DNA of 46,519 nt from a virus, in IMG/VR virus record IMGVR_UViG_3300032955_000004, positions 1-46,519 of that record. One strand, 5' to 3'. Below the pieces are notes generated by a model, which was not told the DNA's origin, ran no database searches, and was given only the letters and a program-made list of their open reading frames with translations. The translations under genes were made by a program, and so were the position numbers. Below are positions 45,763-46,519 of this stretch, one piece after another. The first letter of the stretch is position 1. The number at the start of each line of letters is the position of its first letter.

Positions 45763-45954
45763 CTATTGGGGGTAAAACGAGCAGGAGGGTTGATGCTCCC
45801 AGGTACGCCCGCGGGCTTGGGCACGTTTGAGAGTCATCACGCCGCAGGGGCAGCGGGGCGAATCGGATAAAGGGCGGCCGCCGGCATGCGTCTTGCGCAT
45901 GGCACTCAGCAGGCGCCCGGCCTGGCTGGCGAGTGTGGTCTTTTGTCGCGCCAT
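45763..45954 (-). CDS. Small Cys-containing protein, 63 aa
   Basis: ATG 45954 follows the stop of the previous gene by two bases. MARQKTTLASQAGRLLSAMR is basic; CPCGVMTLKRAQARG and SCSFYPQ give three cysteines and one His for a possible metal site. It ends exactly at the terminator T-run. Unknown function. Confidence 0.55.
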   Translation of the reverse strand: MARQKTTLASQAGRLLSAMRKTHAGGRPLSDSPRCPCGVMTLKRAQARGRTWEHQPSCSFYPQ

Positions 45955-45956
45955 GG

Positions 45957-46178
45957 CTATTTGGCGTGGTGCTCGCGCATATGAGCGGACAGCATTTCTC
46001 TCAGGCTGGCCACTTCACCGGCGAGGTGGTCCACTTTGTTGACGACCCGTTCGAAGCCCAGGGCAATCTCGGCTCGCAAGGTTTCTTTGGCATCGCTAAC
46101 CCGCGAGTTGGAATAGATCAGCATCGACACCGGAAACACGATGGCGATGGCGAGCGTAACGATCTGCTGGTCTGTCAT
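45957..46178 (-). CDS. Membrane protein with coiled coil, 73 aa
   Basis: ATG 46178 has AGGAG 12 bases and TTGAGG six bases upstream. The protein starts MTDQQIVTLAIAIVFPVSML, one N-terminal membrane segment, followed by a coiled coil (DAKETLRAEIALGFERVVNK then VDHLAGEVASLREML) and a His-rich end. A sigma-70-like promoter lies directly upstream. It may be a lysogeny-expressed membrane protein (for example superinfection exclusion) or a lysis accessory. Confidence 0.6.
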   Translation of the reverse strand: MTDQQIVTLAIAIVFPVSMLIYSNSRVSDAKETLRAEIALGFERVVNKVDHLAGEVASLREMLSAHMREHHAK

Positions 46179-46199
46179 GACCTCAAATCTCCTAAACTT

Positions 46200-46228
46200 A
46201 TTCTGCCTCAATACCGCTGTTTTGTCAA
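46200..46228 (-). promoter_or_regulatory. Sigma-70-like promoter, leftward
   Basis: On the minus strand TTGACA (46228-46223), 17 bases, CAGAAT (46205-46200). The -35 hexamer is perfect, the -10 matches four of six positions. It would drive the membrane protein and the 63-residue gene, and lies just beyond the integrase stop. Confidence 0.6.
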
Positions 46229-46265
46229 TCCTTTTGCGGGCCGGATCCAAAATAATCGAGGAAGG

Positions 46266-46519
46266 TTAGCGCCAGTCCTGGAGCTGCCGCGCCATCTCGT
46301 CCCGCCGGCGGTTCACCACTTTCGCGTACCGCATCGTATTGCGAATGTCCGCGTGGCCCACCCAGTCCTGCACCATCTCCACGTTCTGCCCTTTCGCGAG
46401 CAGGTGAGTACAGCAAGAGTGCTTCAGGACATGGAAGTGGCGGAGCTTGGGTGGGATCCCCGCGGCGGCGCCGTACCCGCGGATGAGCTTGTGGAGCATC
46501 TTGCGCCCGATCGGCCGAT
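46266..46519 (-). CDS. Tyrosine recombinase/integrase, C-terminal part (truncated by window edge)
   Basis: The frame covers 84 residues to the stop at 46266. It begins RPIGRKMLHKLIRGYGAAAG and carries the catalytic block FHVLKHSCCTHLLAKGQNVE (His-x-x-Lys, with Lys in place of the usual Arg), VQDWVGHADIRNTMRYAK with the second His and the nucleophilic Tyr, then a basic tail ending QLQDWR. With 1-258 it makes one integrase of about 210 residues, of which a piece of about 40 residues is outside the window. Joining the ends directly would put the two parts out of frame. Confidence 0.92.
   Translation of the reverse strand, partial: RPIGRKMLHKLIRGYGAAAGIPPKLRHFHVLKHSCCTHLLAKGQNVEMVQDWVGHADIRNTMRYAKVVNRRRDEMARQLQDWR

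Noticed and set aside
1-46519. Direct in-frame joining of the two window ends
   Set aside because: The last codon at base 1 and the first at 46519 are not in the same frame for the integrase, and family comparison shows residues missing, so there is a real gap.
1-46519. CRISPR arrays, rRNA genes, insertion sequences, toxin-antitoxin pairs
   Set aside because: I saw no regular repeat-spacer array, no ribosomal RNA, no transposase and no recognisable toxin-antitoxin pair.

Overview
The window is almost certainly one nearly complete genome of a temperate, short-tailed (podovirus-like) bacteriophage with a GC-rich bacterial host. It has a classical head module (small and large terminase, portal, scaffold-like protein, decoration protein, major capsid protein), three connector-like proteins, tail fibres, large internal (ejection-type) proteins, and recombination genes (Gam, ERF), plus a tyrosine integrase. 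The two window ends lie inside what looks like a single integrase gene: positions 258 to 1 encode the N-terminal half, and 46519 to 46266 the C-terminal half with the catalytic His/Tyr region. So the element is circular or circularly permuted, and only a short internal part of the integrase (roughly 40 codons by comparison with the family) is missing. The style of the exported proteins and the compact integrase make me think of Acidobacteriota (Bryobacter/Solibacter-like) hosts, but this is a weak inference.

Layout. 1-6800 is mostly leftward: integrase start, a string of tightly overlapping small genes, a MerR-like protein, a possible helicase-loader-like protein and a winged-helix replication-initiator-like protein, about 800 bases of largely non-coding DNA with inverted and direct repeats, a double helix-turn-helix protein and a LuxR-type HTH protein with its own terminator. 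6883-11962 is rightward: Gam, a KTSC protein, small zinc proteins, small terminase, two consecutive sigma-70-family factors, large terminase and small genes. 12387-19854 carries portal to major capsid protein and ends at a strong terminator. 19937-41071 carries minor virion proteins, tail fibres, connectors, a GNAT acetyltransferase and ejection proteins. 41329-42394 holds a circularly permuted histidine phosphatase and a holin-like membrane protein. 43828-42519 is a leftward small-gene operon divergent from a rightward operon (43881-45677: zinc protein, ERF, membrane peptide, HNH-type nuclease). A bidirectional terminator and two leftward genes precede the integrase end.

The most striking signal is the heptamer GGCGATA. 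It sits 7 or 8 bases before the GTG start codon of the first gene of six successive rightward late modules (12387, 22390, 28275, 32148, 34773, 36019). Further copies precede 41329 (ATG, 12 bases), a predicted 54-base RNA at 45709, and, leftward, a short leader ORF ahead of the integrase. These starts lack a Shine-Dalgarno sequence. The heptamer resembles the -10 element (GCCGATAA) of FliA/WhiG-class promoters, and the phage encodes two sigma-like proteins between its terminase genes. I infer a dedicated late regulon of leaderless mRNAs. A second theme is that five proteins of the virion region start with Sec-type signal sequences, and the large fibres among them carry many paired cysteines, suggesting export of fibre proteins.
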